Below, piece after piece: positions 45,747 to 57,510 of a stretch of 64,000 nt of DNA. The first letter of the stretch is position 1. Each line of letters opens with the position of its first letter. The notes below the pieces were generated by a model, which was not told where the DNA came from, ran no database searches, and saw nothing but the letters and a program-made list of their open reading frames with translations. Source of the stretch: Acidovorax soli (GTDB taxonomy: Bacteria; Pseudomonadota; Gammaproteobacteria; Burkholderiales; Burkholderiaceae_C); assembly GCF_900107605.1 (NCBI RefSeq), contig NZ_FNQJ01000001.1, forward strand, positions 248,001 through 312,000. The letters are read 5' to 3'. The translations under genes were made by a program, and so were the position numbers.

Positions 45747-47750
45747 TCAGGCGGTGCGCTGGGGGCGGGTGGTGTAAAACTTGACGGGAGACTCGCTCGT
45801 CTGCTGCAGCACATGGCGTTTCATGCGGCCTACCACATGCATTTCACAGGGCTTGCAGTCAAAGCGCAAGGTCAGTTTCTCCTTGCCATTGATCAATATC
45901 AAGGGTTCGGCCTTGATGGTGCCCTGCACGCCCGTGACGCCCTTGGCCTGCTTGGGGCACAGGCTCATCGAGAAGCGCACGCAGTGCTTGGTGATCATGA
46001 GGCTGACTTCGCCTTCTTCTTCATGTGCCTCGTAGGCCGCGTCGATCACCCTCACGCCATGGCGTACATAGAAGTCGTGCGCCTTGTGGTTGAACACGTT
46101 ACCCAGAAAGCTCAGCGTGTCGTCGGGGTAGGGCGCTGGCGGCTCGACCGGTGTGGCGCGCGGCAGGCGCACAAAACCCTTGGCGCGCGCTGCTTCCAGC
46201 TGTTCCAGTGCTTCGCGGCGCAAGGAGTTGAGCGCCGAGGCGGGTACGAACCAGGGCTGCGAGAGCTGCAGCGCAATGTCGTTCACCGCAAAAATGCTGG
46301 CGCCAAACCGACCGATCTGCTCGCGCAGCGATGCCTCGGCCTTGGCGGTATCGGTGGCGCTCTGGTGTGCGTGTGCCACGCGCGCGCTGCCGGTGTAGCC
46401 GTCTTCGTCGGTCAGCGTGAGGGCCAAGCCATCGGGTGCTTCGGCCAGTTGCACCCACAGGCCGATGCGCCGGTCGCTGGACTTTTTCTCCAGCGTGCGC
46501 ACCCAGTCCATGTCGCGGTTGCGGTTGACTTCGGTGCCCTTGCGCAGATCCTTGAAGCCCTCCATCGGGTCCTTGGGGTACACGCGCCACTGGCCGACGC
46601 TGCGGGCCGACACCGGCTCGGCCCGGTTGATGGCCATGCCGATCAGTTCCTTGTGCAGGTCGTAGTAGCACAGGCCGTCGCCGTTGTGCAGCACGGTGGC
46701 GGGGTCGCTCACCTCCAGCTCGACAAAGTCGGGGCCGAGCTTGGTCACCCAGCCAATCGCCTGGCCGGGGTTCTTGGGGCTGTCGAAGGCGCCGATGTCG
46801 TCCTTGCGGCCGGTCACGAAGTAGTCGGTGAACTCGCGGTTGAAGTTCTGCAGCGGGTCGGGCGTGAAGGTGAAGCGGGTGCGTCCGCTGGACGAGCGCG
46901 CCAGCGGATGGCCCGAGGCCTCGCGCTCCTCCAGGATCTCGTCGATGAGCGTGCGGTAGTGGGCTGTGATGTTCTTCACATAGCCCATGTCCTTGTAGCG
47001 CCCTTCGATCTTGAAGCTGCGCACGCCCGCGTCGATCAGCGCGCGCAGGTTGTCGCTCTGGTTGTTGTCCTTCATGCTCAGCACGTGCTTGTCGTGCGCG
47101 ATGAAGCGGCCCTGGGCGTCGGTCACCTGGTAGGGCAGGCGGCAGGCCTGGCTGCAGTCGCCCCGGTTGGCACTGCGGCCGGTTTGCGCATGGCTGATGT
47201 TGCACTGGCCGCTGTAGGCCACGCACAGCGCGCCGTGGATGAAGAACTCGATGTTGGCGCGGCCCGGCGCATCCACCGGGCCCAGGGCCTGGTGCACCGC
47301 GGCGATCTGCTGCACGGTCAGCTCGCGTGCCAGCACCAGTTGCGACAGGCCCGCGTCCTGCAGGAAACGCGCCTTCTCGGGCGTGCGGATGTCGGTCTGG
47401 GTGCTGGCGTGCAGCTGGATGGGCGGCAGGTCGATTTCCAGCAGGCCCATGTCCTGGATGATGAGCGCATCGGCCCCGGCGTTGTATACCTGCCAGGCCA
47501 TCTGGCGGGCGGCTTCGAGCTCGTCGTCGCGCAGGATGGTGTTGAGCGTGATGAAGATGCGGCTGTTGAAGCGGTGGGCGTGTGCGATCAGGCGCTCCAG
47601 ATCGCGGATGTCGTTGCCCGCACCGGCCCGGGCGCCAAAGGCAGGGCCGCCGATGTACACGGCATCGGCGCCGTGGTTGACGGCCTCGATGCCGATGGCG
47701 GCATCGCGGGCAGGGGAGAGCAACTCGATCTGGTGGGGCAGCAAAGACAT
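45747..47750 (-). CDS. rlhA: U32-family protein, 23S rRNA C2501 hydroxylase type
   Basis: A 667-residue U32 protein. It begins HQIELLSPARDAAIGIEAVN and has GADAVYIGGPAFGARAGAGN, then a four-cysteine cluster in CVAYSGQCNISHAQTGRSAN-RGDCSQACR (about 170-200), and FKIEGRYKDMGYVKNITAHY. The C-terminal half (about 400-667) is the long extension seen in E. coli RlhA/YdcP, which hydroxylates C2501 of 23S rRNA with prephenate-derived groups and binds Fe-S. Length matches RlhA rather than UbiU/UbiV or TrhP. The start MSLLPHQIELL is chosen; a longer frame from 47870 is unlikely. Confidence 0.9.
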   Translation of the reverse strand: MSLLPHQIELLSPARDAAIGIEAVNHGADAVYIGGPAFGARAGAGNDIRDLERLIAHAHRFNSRIFITLNTILRDDELEAARQMAWQVYNAGADALIIQDMGLLEIDLPPIQLHASTQTDIRTPEKARFLQDAGLSQLVLARELTVQQIAAVHQALGPVDAPGRANIEFFIHGALCVAYSGQCNISHAQTGRSANRGDCSQACRLPYQVTDAQGRFIAHDKHVLSMKDNNQSDNLRALIDAGVRSFKIEGRYKDMGYVKNITAHYRTLIDEILEEREASGHPLARSSSGRTRFTFTPDPLQNFNREFTDYFVTGRKDDIGAFDSPKNPGQAIGWVTKLGPDFVELEVSDPATVLHNGDGLCYYDLHKELIGMAINRAEPVSARSVGQWRVYPKDPMEGFKDLRKGTEVNRNRDMDWVRTLEKKSSDRRIGLWVQLAEAPDGLALTLTDEDGYTGSARVAHAHQSATDTAKAEASLREQIGRFGASIFAVNDIALQLSQPWFVPASALNSLRREALEQLEAARAKGFVRLPRATPVEPPAPYPDDTLSFLGNVFNHKAHDFYVRHGVRVIDAAYEAHEEEGEVSLMITKHCVRFSMSLCPKQAKGVTGVQGTIKAEPLILINGKEKLTLRFDCKPCEMHVVGRMKRHVLQQTSESPVKFYTTRPQRTA

Positions 47751-47975
47751 GGGGCGATTATCCCAGTGCCGGCTGCCGGGCGTGGTGTTTCCGCGCATCC
47801 GTGGGTGCAGCCCGCATGGAGGAAGTCCTACCTTGTTTATTAGTGAAAGTAATAAGCATAAAAAATTCATGCTCTATTGCTAATGGACTGACTGTGGCCG
47901 GGCGCGGGCGTAGGATGCGGGGTTTTTCGCACCCTTGAAGGTTGCGTACTTTCTTATATTGATGGAGATTGAGCC

Positions 47976-49127
47976 ATGCTGACTGCTTCCCGCCTGCGTT
48001 TTTCCCTGCAATGGACCGCTGCCGCCGCCCTGACTGTCGCCTGCGGCGCCACGCTGGCCCAAGAGGAGCAAACCGTCAAGATCGGCCATGCCGGCCCGAT
48101 TTCCGGCGGCATTGCCCACATCGGCAAGGACACTGAAAACGGTGTGCGCATGGCCGTGGACGACCTGAACACGCAGAACCTGGTCATTGGTGGCAAGAAG
48201 ATCAAGTTCGTGATCGCCGCCGAGGACGACGCCGGCGATCCGCGCCAGGCCACCGCCGTGGCGCAAAAGCTGTGCGACCAGAAGGTGGCCGGCGTGGTGG
48301 GCCATCTGCAGTCGGGCACGTCCATTCCCGCCTCGTCGGTCTACAACAAATGCGACCTGCCGCACATCACGGCATCGGCCTCCAACCCCGACCTGACCAA
48401 ACCCGGCTACAAGACGTCCTTCCGCCTCATCGCCAACGACAACGCCCTGGGCGCCGCGTTGGCCCTGTTTGCGGCAGACAGCCTCAAGCTCAAGACCGTG
48501 GCCATCATCGACGACCGCACGGCCTATGGCCAGGGCGTGGCCTCGGTGTTCAAAGCCACGGCCCTGCAAAAAGGCCTGAAGGTGGTGGGCGAGGAGTTCA
48601 CCAACGACAAGGCCACCGACTTCATGGCCATTCTCACGGCCATCAAGAACAAGAAGCCCGATGGCATCTTCTATGGTGGACTGGATGCGCAAGCGGGCCC
48701 CATGCTGCGCCAGATGGAGCAACTGGGCCTGGGCGATGTGAAGTATTTTGGTGGTGACGCCCTGTGCACGCCCAAGCTGCCCGAGCTGGCCGGCAAGTCG
48801 CCTTCCGTCAAGAACGTGACCTGCGCCACCGGTGGCGCATCGGTGGACAAGATGCAGGGCGGCAGCGACTGGAAGAAACGCTACGACGCCAAGTTCCCCG
48901 GCCAGTTCCAGATCTACAGCCCCTACGCCTACGACGCCGCCATGGTGCTGGTGGATGCCATGAAGCGCGCCAACTCGGTGGACCCCGTGGTGTACGGCCC
49001 CTTCCTGAGCAAGACCCAGTACAAGGGCGTGACGGCCAACATCAGCTTCATTGCCAAGGGTGAACTGGCCGCGCCTGCCGTCACGCTCTACACCTACAAG
49101 GATGGCAGCCGCGTGCCGCTGAACTGA
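47976..49127 (+). CDS. Branched-chain amino-acid-type ABC substrate-binding protein
   Basis: A 383-residue periplasmic protein with signal peptide (WTAAAALTVACGATLAQ; cleavage near residue 27). The mature LivJ/LivK fold shows VKIGHAGPISGGIAHIGKDT, GVRMAVDDLN, GVVGHLQSGTSIPASSVYN, and YSPYAYDAAMVLVDAMKRAN. It binds branched-chain or related amino acids for an ABC importer. The permease and ATPase genes are not adjacent, so it is an orphan binding protein and its ligand cannot be told. GGAGATTGAGCC precedes the ATG, and a hairpin terminator follows. Confidence 0.92.
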   Translation: MLTASRLRFSLQWTAAAALTVACGATLAQEEQTVKIGHAGPISGGIAHIGKDTENGVRMAVDDLNTQNLVIGGKKIKFVIAAEDDAGDPRQATAVAQKLCDQKVAGVVGHLQSGTSIPASSVYNKCDLPHITASASNPDLTKPGYKTSFRLIANDNALGAALALFAADSLKLKTVAIIDDRTAYGQGVASVFKATALQKGLKVVGEEFTNDKATDFMAILTAIKNKKPDGIFYGGLDAQAGPMLRQMEQLGLGDVKYFGGDALCTPKLPELAGKSPSVKNVTCATGGASVDKMQGGSDWKKRYDAKFPGQFQIYSPYAYDAAMVLVDAMKRANSVDPVVYGPFLSKTQYKGVTANISFIAKGELAAPAVTLYTYKDGSRVPLN

Positions 49128-49161
49128 CGCGCGGTTGACGTGCACGGGGCGCGCCGGGGCT

Positions 49162-49184
49162 CCCCGGTGCTTTCCGGGGGTTTT
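49162..49184 (+). terminator. Short terminator after the Liv-type gene
   Basis: CCCCGG-TGCTTT-CCGGGG is followed by GTTTT, about 35 bp after the stop codon. Confidence 0.65.
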
Positions 49185-49203
49185 GCCACTACAGTGAGGC
49201 CCC

Positions 49204-49845
49204 ATGTACCTGCCACCCCAGTTCCATTCGCAAGACCCGGCCCATGCCCGCGCACTGATGCGCGCGCACCCGCTGGCCAGCCTGATTTCCAATGACGACG
49301 AAGGGTTTCCCTTCGTCACCCATTTGCCGCTGCATGTGCAGCAGCGCGGTGATGCTCTGGTGCTGCTGGGCCATTGCGCCCGGCCCAACCCGCACTGGCG
49401 CTACCTGCAGGCACGGCCCCAGGCCCTGGTCACCTTCATGGGGCCGCAGGCCTATCTTTCGCCCTCGGTGTACCCGGATCTGGCCCGGGTGCCCACATGG
49501 AACTACCTGGCCGTGCACTGCCGTGTGCAGGCTACCCTGGTCGAGGAGCCCGCCGCCAAGGATGCGCTGCTCAAGCAGCTGATCGGCGACCACGAACCGT
49601 CCTATGCCGCGCAGTGGCGCGCGCTGGGCGAGGACTTCGCCCGCAAGATGCTGGCGGGCATCGTGGCATTCGAGCTCGAAGTGCTGGAGCTGCAGTGCAA
49701 GCTCAAGCTCAACCAGCACCGGCATGAATCCCATGCATCCCTGTACGCGCAGTATCGGCAAGGCAATGCCGATGCCCGGGCGCTGGCGCAATGGATGGAG
49801 CGGCTGGGCATGGTGCCCGGGTCCGCGCACAACCCGGAGGTCTGA
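49204..49845 (+). CDS. PaiB-like FMN-binding split-barrel protein
   Basis: A 213-residue protein of the PaiB (FMN-binding negative transcriptional regulator) family. Motifs: MYLPPQFHSQDPAHARALMR (start), HPLASLISNDDEGFPFVTHL, ARPNPHWRY, ALVTFMGPQAYLSPSVYPDL, and VPTWNYLAVHCRVQATLVEE. In Bacillus PaiB affects sporulation and protease genes; its biochemical role in betaproteobacteria is not clear. The closely spaced downstream small membrane protein begins one base after its stop codon. Confidence 0.9.
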   Translation: MYLPPQFHSQDPAHARALMRAHPLASLISNDDEGFPFVTHLPLHVQQRGDALVLLGHCARPNPHWRYLQARPQALVTFMGPQAYLSPSVYPDLARVPTWNYLAVHCRVQATLVEEPAAKDALLKQLIGDHEPSYAAQWRALGEDFARKMLAGIVAFELEVLELQCKLKLNQHRHESHASLYAQYRQGNADARALAQWMERLGMVPGSAHNPEV

Positions 49846-49846
49846 G

Positions 49847-50098
49847 ATGCGTGCTGTTTTTGGATTGGTGGGCTTGGTGGTGGCGCTGGCCATTGTGGGG
49901 GTGCTGGCCAAGAAGCAGCTGGCGGCCACGCGCACGCCGGTGCCTGCGCTGCAGCTGCCGGTGGCGCCCGACAGTGCAGCCGCCCCGGCGCCAGCAGGCA
50001 CGGTGCGCGCACAAAGCCAGCAGGTGCAGCAACAGGTCAAGCAGCAGGTGGAAGGGCTCATGCAGCAGGCCCGGCCCATGCCCGACGATTCCAAGTAA
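49847..50098 (+). CDS. Small single-helix membrane protein, unknown
   Basis: An 83-residue protein with an N-terminal hydrophobic helix (VFGLVGLVVALAIVGVLAKK, about 4-23), a Pro/Ala-rich linker, and a polar glutamine-rich stretch (SQQVQQQVKQQVEGLMQQA, about 56-75) that may form a coiled coil. The start is supported by GGAGG ten bases upstream, overlapping the end of the PaiB-like gene. No family is recognised, but codon use is normal, so it is likely a real gene translated with its neighbour. Confidence 0.75.
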   Translation: MRAVFGLVGLVVALAIVGVLAKKQLAATRTPVPALQLPVAPDSAAAPAPAGTVRAQSQQVQQQVKQQVEGLMQQARPMPDDSK

Positions 50099-50099
50099 T

Positions 50100-52265
<2,166 letters not shown>

Positions 52266-52291
52266 GAACGTGAACACGTTCCGAGGGCTGA

Positions 52292-52639
52292 TCAAAGGTG
52301 GGTGGGCTTGGATGCTCCGCCCAGCGCGCGGGGAAGCTGCCCCTGGAACAGCAGTGTCAATTGGGCCAGCGTGGCATGGGCAAGTGCCTCGCCCCGCAGT
52401 GGAGTGAGCACGGCGAGCAAATCGCTGCGCAGGTACCACAGCGCCTCTATGTCGCCTGCGTAGCGCAGCCGCATGTTCATGCGGGCGACGTCACTGCCAC
52501 TGAGGCCCGCCAGGGACTGGATCATTGCGTACCGGATATCTTCGAGGTCCTGGTTGCGCACCCAGGCCGTCGATGCTGGAGCATCGCGGCCCAGAAGGCC
52601 GTGCAGGCTGCTGCGAAGATTGGGCTTGTTCCAGCGCAT
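52292..52639 (-). CDS. Conserved hypothetical protein
   Basis: A 115-residue protein, MRWNKPNLRSSLHGLLGRDA, then VRNQDLEDIRYAMIQSLAGL, MNMRLRYAGDIEALWYLRSD and LLAVLTPLRGEALAHATLAQ. It is mostly helical by composition, without membrane segments. Codon use is typical, and I recall homologues in Comamonadaceae. It converges on ldcA, leaving 26 bp, and is divergent from the penicillin-acylase-type gene. Function unknown. Confidence 0.72.
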   Translation of the reverse strand: MRWNKPNLRSSLHGLLGRDAPASTAWVRNQDLEDIRYAMIQSLAGLSGSDVARMNMRLRYAGDIEALWYLRSDLLAVLTPLRGEALAHATLAQLTLLFQGQLPRALGGASKPTHL

Positions 52640-52797
52640 GAAGAATTGCAGGAATGTCTGCGAGTGGCAGGGCAGTTCAAGTTACGCGGGAGTGAGACGG
52701 TGCGCAAGGGGCGTGCTCCTTTTTTTGCATAAAGACAACAAACTGCGCCCTTTTATTTCAATTCGCCGATGTGGGAGCGATCGAGGAGACAGACACC

Positions 52798-55341
52798 ATG
52801 GTGTGGTTACAGCGTGCAATCGTCGGATGGGTGGCGGCGGCCTTGCTGGCGGGTGCCGGCGTCGCCCTGTATGTGCAGCGTGCTTTTCCGGCGCTGGACG
52901 GGCGCATCGTGGTGCACGGGTTGCGCGAGGGGGTCAGCGTGCAGCGCGACGCTGCCGATGTCACGCACATCCGCGCGCAGTCTGCGCAGGATGCGTGGTT
53001 TGCCATGGGCTACGTGCATGCGCAGGAGCGCACCTGGCAACTGGAGTTCAACCGCCGGGTCATGCACGGCGAGCTTTCCGAAGTCTTCGGGCCCGCCACC
53101 CTGGATACCGACAGGCTCATGCGCGCGCTCGACATCATGGGCCATGCACGCAAGCAATATGCCGGGCTGCCCGCCCACGCCCGCGAGGCGTTGCAGGCCT
53201 ACAGCCAGGGCATTCATGCGTTCCACCAAAACCTGCCGCAGGCATTGCCGCCCGAGTTCCATGTGCTGGGGGTGAAGCCCGGCGGTACCACCGGCGCAGT
53301 CTGGGAGCCCGAGGACAGCGTGGCCTGGGCGCTGATGATGGCGCTGGACCTGGGCGGCAACTGGGGCAACGAGTTTGCCCGCCTGTCCGTGGCCAGAACG
53401 CTGGACACCGGGCGCCTGTGGCAGCTGATGCCGCCCTATCCGGGCGAACCACCCGCCGCATCCGCCGATCTGGCGTCGCTGTACCGGCAACTGGGCATCT
53501 ACCGTGAGGCGCAGGCGCCTTCTGCGCCCGCAGGCAGCGGGGGTGAAACGCCCGTGGCGACGAGCACCGGGCCGCGAGAGGCCGCGGGGGGCGTGTTTTC
53601 GCACGAGATCAGCCAGGGCATGCTGGCCTGGGCACAGGACCTCACGCGCAATGCGGGCACCTCCGAAGGCAAGGGCAGCAACAACTGGGTGCTGGCGGGC
53701 TCGCGCACGGTCAGCGGCAAACCCTTGCTGGCCAACGATCCGCACCTGGGCCTGAGTGCGCCGGCCATCTGGTATTTCGCGCGGCTGCAGGCACCTGCGG
53801 GGGCGGCTGCCGACGGCACCCCCATCGGTGCGATAGATGCTGTCGGCGCCACCTTGCCGGGGCTGCCCTTTGTGGTGCTGGGCCGCACCGGCGGCGTGGC
53901 CTGGGGGTTCACCAACACCGGCCCCGATGTGCAGGACTTGTACCTGGAGCAGATCAACCCCGCCGACCCCACCCAATACCGCACGCCCGATGGCTGGTTG
54001 CCTTTTACGCTGCGCACGGAAACCATTCGCGTCAAGGGGCAAGCGGATGTCGTGCTGCCGCTGCGCGCCACCCGCCATGGCCCGGTGCTGAGCGATGTAC
54101 AAAAGTCGCATGCCGAGGTGCTGGATTTGCGCAAATACGTGCTCGCGCTGCGCTGGAGCGCGCTCGATGCCGACAACCAGACGGTGCTTGCCGGCCTGCA
54201 GAGCAACCAGGCGCAGTCGGTGGATGCGCTTTTCCAGGCGCTGGAGCCCTACCACTCGCCCATGCAGAGCGTGGTGGCCGCCGATGTGCAGGGGAACATC
54301 CGCTTCAAGGCCATGGGCAAGGTGCCTGTGCGCCATGCCGACAACGATATTCGCGGCATCGCACCGTCGCCCGGCTGGGATGCGCGCTACGACTGGCAAG
54401 GCTGGCTGCCTTCTGCCCAGACACCCGAGGATGACGGCGGCAGCGGCTGGGTGGCCACCGCCAACCAGCGCGTCACCGCGCCCGGCTATCCGCACTACCT
54501 CACGCAGGACTGGGTCTTGCCCTACCGCCATGACCGCATCGCCCAGCTGATAGCGGCCACCCCCCGGCATGATGCGGCCAGCATGCAGGCGATGCAGGCG
54601 GATGCCTTGTCGCTGGCCGCGCAGCGGCTGCTGCCCCATCTGCGCAAGGCCGCGCCGCAGCACCCGCTGGCGCCCGCCGTGCAGGCCCTGCTGCGTGATT
54701 TTGACGGGGTGATGGACGCCAACCGGGCTGCGCCGCTGGTGTTTGCGGCCTGGGCGGATGAACTGGCACGGGGTTTGGTAGCCCCCCGTGTGGGCGACGA
54801 CCGTTTCAAAGCCACCTACGGCAAACGTGACTACCGCGCGGCCCTGGAGGGCATTCTGGAGCGCAACGATGCCTGGTGGTGCCAGCCCCTGTCGTGTGCC
54901 GACCAGTCGGCCGCCGCGCTGGCGCGCGCGCTCGATCGCCTGCAGGCCGCCTACGGTGCCGACCCGGCCCGGTGGCGCTGGGGCGACGCCCACCCCGCGC
55001 TCAGCAGCCACAGGCCTTTGGGTAACGTGGCCCTGCTGGCGCCGTACTTTGATGTGAGCGTGCCTTCGCCCGGCGATGCCTACACGGTGAACGTGGGCCA
55101 GTACAACGCGGGCGACGCCAAAGGCCCCTTTGTGAATCGCCATGCGGCTTCGCTGCGGGTGGTGTATGACCTGGCCGATCTGGAGCAGTCCCGGTTCATC
55201 TACCAGACGGGCCAGAGCGGGCTGGTGTTCTCGCCGCGCTACCGCGACATGCGCGCCACCTGGGTGCAGGCGGGCTACCGCCACTTGCAGCGCGAGCCCG
55301 CGCAGATGCGGCACGACCTGCGGCTGGTTCCTGCGCCATAG
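52798..55341 (+). CDS. Penicillin-acylase-type N-terminal nucleophile amidase
   Basis: An 847-residue S45-family precursor. The N terminus has one hydrophobic helix (AIVGWVAAALLAGAGVALYV, about 7-26), so it is exported or anchored. The alpha part includes DAADVTHIRAQSAQDAWFAM and GYVHAQERTWQLEFNRRVMH. After a linker, autocleavage before Ser294 in GKGSNNWVLAGSRTVSGKPL would free the catalytic serine. Later motifs are ANDPHLGLSAPAIWYFARLQ and GFTNTGPDVQDLY. Related enzymes cleave penicillin side chains or acyl-homoserine lactones; the substrate here is unknown. GGAG precedes the ATG. Confidence 0.93.
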   Translation: MVWLQRAIVGWVAAALLAGAGVALYVQRAFPALDGRIVVHGLREGVSVQRDAADVTHIRAQSAQDAWFAMGYVHAQERTWQLEFNRRVMHGELSEVFGPATLDTDRLMRALDIMGHARKQYAGLPAHAREALQAYSQGIHAFHQNLPQALPPEFHVLGVKPGGTTGAVWEPEDSVAWALMMALDLGGNWGNEFARLSVARTLDTGRLWQLMPPYPGEPPAASADLASLYRQLGIYREAQAPSAPAGSGGETPVATSTGPREAAGGVFSHEISQGMLAWAQDLTRNAGTSEGKGSNNWVLAGSRTVSGKPLLANDPHLGLSAPAIWYFARLQAPAGAAADGTPIGAIDAVGATLPGLPFVVLGRTGGVAWGFTNTGPDVQDLYLEQINPADPTQYRTPDGWLPFTLRTETIRVKGQADVVLPLRATRHGPVLSDVQKSHAEVLDLRKYVLALRWSALDADNQTVLAGLQSNQAQSVDALFQALEPYHSPMQSVVAADVQGNIRFKAMGKVPVRHADNDIRGIAPSPGWDARYDWQGWLPSAQTPEDDGGSGWVATANQRVTAPGYPHYLTQDWVLPYRHDRIAQLIAATPRHDAASMQAMQADALSLAAQRLLPHLRKAAPQHPLAPAVQALLRDFDGVMDANRAAPLVFAAWADELARGLVAPRVGDDRFKATYGKRDYRAALEGILERNDAWWCQPLSCADQSAAALARALDRLQAAYGADPARWRWGDAHPALSSHRPLGNVALLAPYFDVSVPSPGDAYTVNVGQYNAGDAKGPFVNRHAASLRVVYDLADLEQSRFIYQTGQSGLVFSPRYRDMRATWVQAGYRHLQREPAQMRHDLRLVPAP

Positions 55342-55414
55342 GGGTCTGCTGAGCCTTGAAATCTTTGGCTGCGGATCCGGCAAGGCTGACCCATGCGGCA
55401 GCACTCAGAATGTG

Positions 55415-55455
55415 AAGAAATCATGCGGCGAGCGCTTTATGGGTATGCGCTGGCC
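55415..55455 (+). repeat. Repeat copy N overlapping the L,D-transpeptidase 3' end
   Basis: AAATCATGCGGCGAGCGCTT is followed by TATGGGTATGCGCTGG, close to the AGCGCTTTATGGATAAGCGC core. On the minus strand it supplies the TAA stop (55437-55439) of the L,D-transpeptidase gene. Confidence 0.55.
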
Positions 55456-56135
55456 GCGACGAAGATGGAGGCAAGTGATTCCGTGTCGGGCAGCACATAA
55501 GCCACGCCGCTGCTGCGGCCAAACAAGGGCGCAATCCACTGGTCGTAGAACACCTCGGGCGCGTTGATGCAGCCGTAGCTGATGCGCTTGTCCTGCACGC
55601 CAGGGCTGGCCAGGCGCTGCCGGCGCCGCTCGGCGGCGCTGACGCTGCGCACGCGGTGCAGCGAAACGGCGGCGTCGTAGTCAATCCAGACAATGTCTTC
55701 GCCGCGCAGGTTGCGGCCGGGCTCGGTCACAAAACGGCCGGCGGGGGTGGTGCGCTCCTCGGGCCGGATCTGGGCCAGCGGGCGCTGGCCGATGCCGGGC
55801 ACCGAATGGTCGCCGCGCGCCGCGCCCAGCAGCACGGGGGCCGTGCCCAGCCATAGTGCCTGCGCCGAAAAGATGTGGATGCGGGCAGCCAGCTTGTCCA
55901 CCACGGCAAACGGCAGGCCCTGGTTGTCGCCCGTGCCTTCGATCCAGCGCACCAGCTGGCGTGCCTGCGGGGTGGCGCGCGCAGCAGGCCAGGCGCTTTT
56001 TGCAGGGTTCTCATCCGCGGGCTGGCCGGCTGGCGCCGCCTGGGCCTCGGGCCATGCCGCAGCCGCCAGCAGGGCGCCCAGGCCACACAGCACGGAGCGG
56101 CGGCGCAGGGGCGGGGTGGTGAAGAAAAGGGGCAC
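55437..56135 (-). CDS. L,D-transpeptidase (YkuD-type) family protein
   Basis: A 232-residue exported protein. From GTG at 56135 it reads (M)PLFFTTPPLRRRSVLCGLGA, an N terminus with three arginines and a hydrophobic stretch, possibly a Tat signal, ending near AQAAPAG. The catalytic motif is ISYGCINAPEVFYDQW (Cys near 188), a variant of the usual SHGCIR. Other conserved parts are VVDKLAARIHIFSA and RTTPAGRFVTEPG. YkuD enzymes cross-link peptidoglycan or attach lipoproteins. The longer in-frame start at 56306 would overlap the upstream gene and bury the signal. The stop codon lies in a repeat copy. Confidence 0.8.
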   Translation of the reverse strand: MPLFFTTPPLRRRSVLCGLGALLAAAAWPEAQAAPAGQPADENPAKSAWPAARATPQARQLVRWIEGTGDNQGLPFAVVDKLAARIHIFSAQALWLGTAPVLLGAARGDHSVPGIGQRPLAQIRPEERTTPAGRFVTEPGRNLRGEDIVWIDYDAAVSLHRVRSVSAAERRRQRLASPGVQDKRISYGCINAPEVFYDQWIAPLFGRSSGVAYVLPDTESLASIFVAASAYP

Positions 56136-56178
56136 AGTGCCCCCATCGTAGCCGTTCGGTGCGTGCTTGCGCTGGCGC

Positions 56179-57453
56179 TCAACAGCCGCGCGTGACCGGG
56201 GGGGGCGCCTCGTGCCGGGGCGCTGCGTACTTGCCCAGCTCCCATTTCGCGATGGCATTGCGGTGCACTTCGTCGGGGCCGTCGGCAAAGCGCAGCGTGC
56301 GCGCACCGGCGTAGGCGTAGGCCAGCGGGAAGTCGTCGCACATGCCGCCGCCGCCGTGCACCTGCATGGCCCAGTCGATCACCTGGCAGGCCATGCTGGG
56401 CGCCACCACCTTGATCATGGCGATCTCGGTGCGTGCGACCTTGTTGCCGGCGGTGTCCATCAGCCAGGCGGCCTTGAGCGTGAGCAGGCGCGCCATGTCG
56501 ATCTTGCAGCGGGCTTCGGCAATGCGCTCCTGCGTCACGGTCTGCTGGGCCACGGTCTTGCCAAAGGCGGTGCGGGAGCTGGCGCGCTTGCACATCAGCT
56601 CCAGCGCGCGTTCGGCCAGGCCGATCAGGCGCATGCAGTGGTGGATGCGCCCGGGGCCCAGGCGCCCCTGGGCGATCTCGAAGCCCCGGCCTTCGCCCAG
56701 CAGGATGTTGCTGACCGGCACGCGCACGTTGTCGAACGTCATCTCGACATGGCCGTGCGGCGCATCGTCGTAGCCGAACACGTTGAGCGGGCGGATGATG
56801 GTGATGCCCTGGGTATCGGCGGGCACCAGCACCATGCTTTGCTGCGAATGCTTGGGGGCTTCGGGGTCGGTCTTGCCCATGGTCACGAACACGGCGCAGC
56901 GCGGATCAGCGGCACCCGAGATCCACCACTTGCGGCCGTTGATGACGTATTCGTCGCCCTGGCGCTCGATGCGGGTCTGGACGTTGGTGGCGTCGCTGGA
57001 TGCCACCTCGGGTTCCGTCATGGCGAAGGCCGAGCGGATCTTGCCTTCGAGCAGCGGCTTGAGCCAGCGGGCCTTGTTGGCTTCGTCACCATAGCGCGCG
57101 ATGGTTTCCATGTTGCCGGTGTCGGGCGCCGAGCAGTTGAACACCTCGCTGGCCCATTGCACGCGGCCCATGATTTCGGCCAGGGGGGCATATTCCTGGT
57201 TGGTCAGGCCGGCACCGTCATAGCCCGACGCCGCCGCGCTGTCCACGGGAAGGAACAGGTTCCACAAACCGGCGGCCTGGGCCTTGGGCTTGAGGTTCTC
57301 GATGGTCTGGAGCGCGCTCCAGCGCTTGCCGGCGGCCGTGTTGGCGGCCAGCTCGGCGGCGTAGGCGGCTTCAGCCGGGTAGATGTGGTCGTCCATGAAC
57401 TGGAGCAGCCTGGCCTGCAGTTCCTTGGTTTTGGGCGAGTAGTCAAAGTCCAT
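56179..57453 (-). CDS. Acyl-CoA dehydrogenase, ACAD10/11-like
   Basis: A 424-residue flavoprotein. It shows [20 protein letters not shown] (start), [20 protein letters not shown], the substrate-loop [40 protein letters not shown]-type helix region, and [20 protein letters not shown] near the C terminus. This long subgroup matches the dehydrogenase half of mammalian ACAD10/11 and LvaC of the Pseudomonas levulinate pathway. It lies 57 bp downstream of an APH-type gene, matching the kinase half. Inferred role: catabolism of 4-hydroxyacyl-CoA via a phosphorylated intermediate. Confidence 0.88.
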   Translation of the reverse strand: MDFDYSPKTKELQARLLQFMDDHIYPAEAAYAAELAANTAAGKRWSALQTIENLKPKAQAAGLWNLFLPVDSAAASGYDGAGLTNQEYAPLAEIMGRVQWASEVFNCSAPDTGNMETIARYGDEANKARWLKPLLEGKIRSAFAMTEPEVASSDATNVQTRIERQGDEYVINGRKWWISGAADPRCAVFVTMGKTDPEAPKHSQQSMVLVPADTQGITIIRPLNVFGYDDAPHGHVEMTFDNVRVPVSNILLGEGRGFEIAQGRLGPGRIHHCMRLIGLAERALELMCKRASSRTAFGKTVAQQTVTQERIAEARCKIDMARLLTLKAAWLMDTAGNKVARTEIAMIKVVAPSMACQVIDWAMQVHGGGGMCDDFPLAYAYAGARTLRFADGPDEVHRNAIAKWELGKYAAPRHEAPPPVTRGC

Positions 57454-57510
57454 GGGGTTCTTCTCCTTTGGTGATCGTGGGGTGATGGCGCCTGTGCCCG
57501 TGTTGCGTCC

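Noticed and set aside
52807-55404. An 865-residue minus-strand frame opposite the penicillin-acylase gene
   Set aside because: The plus-strand amidase has all expected motifs; the antisense frame has none.
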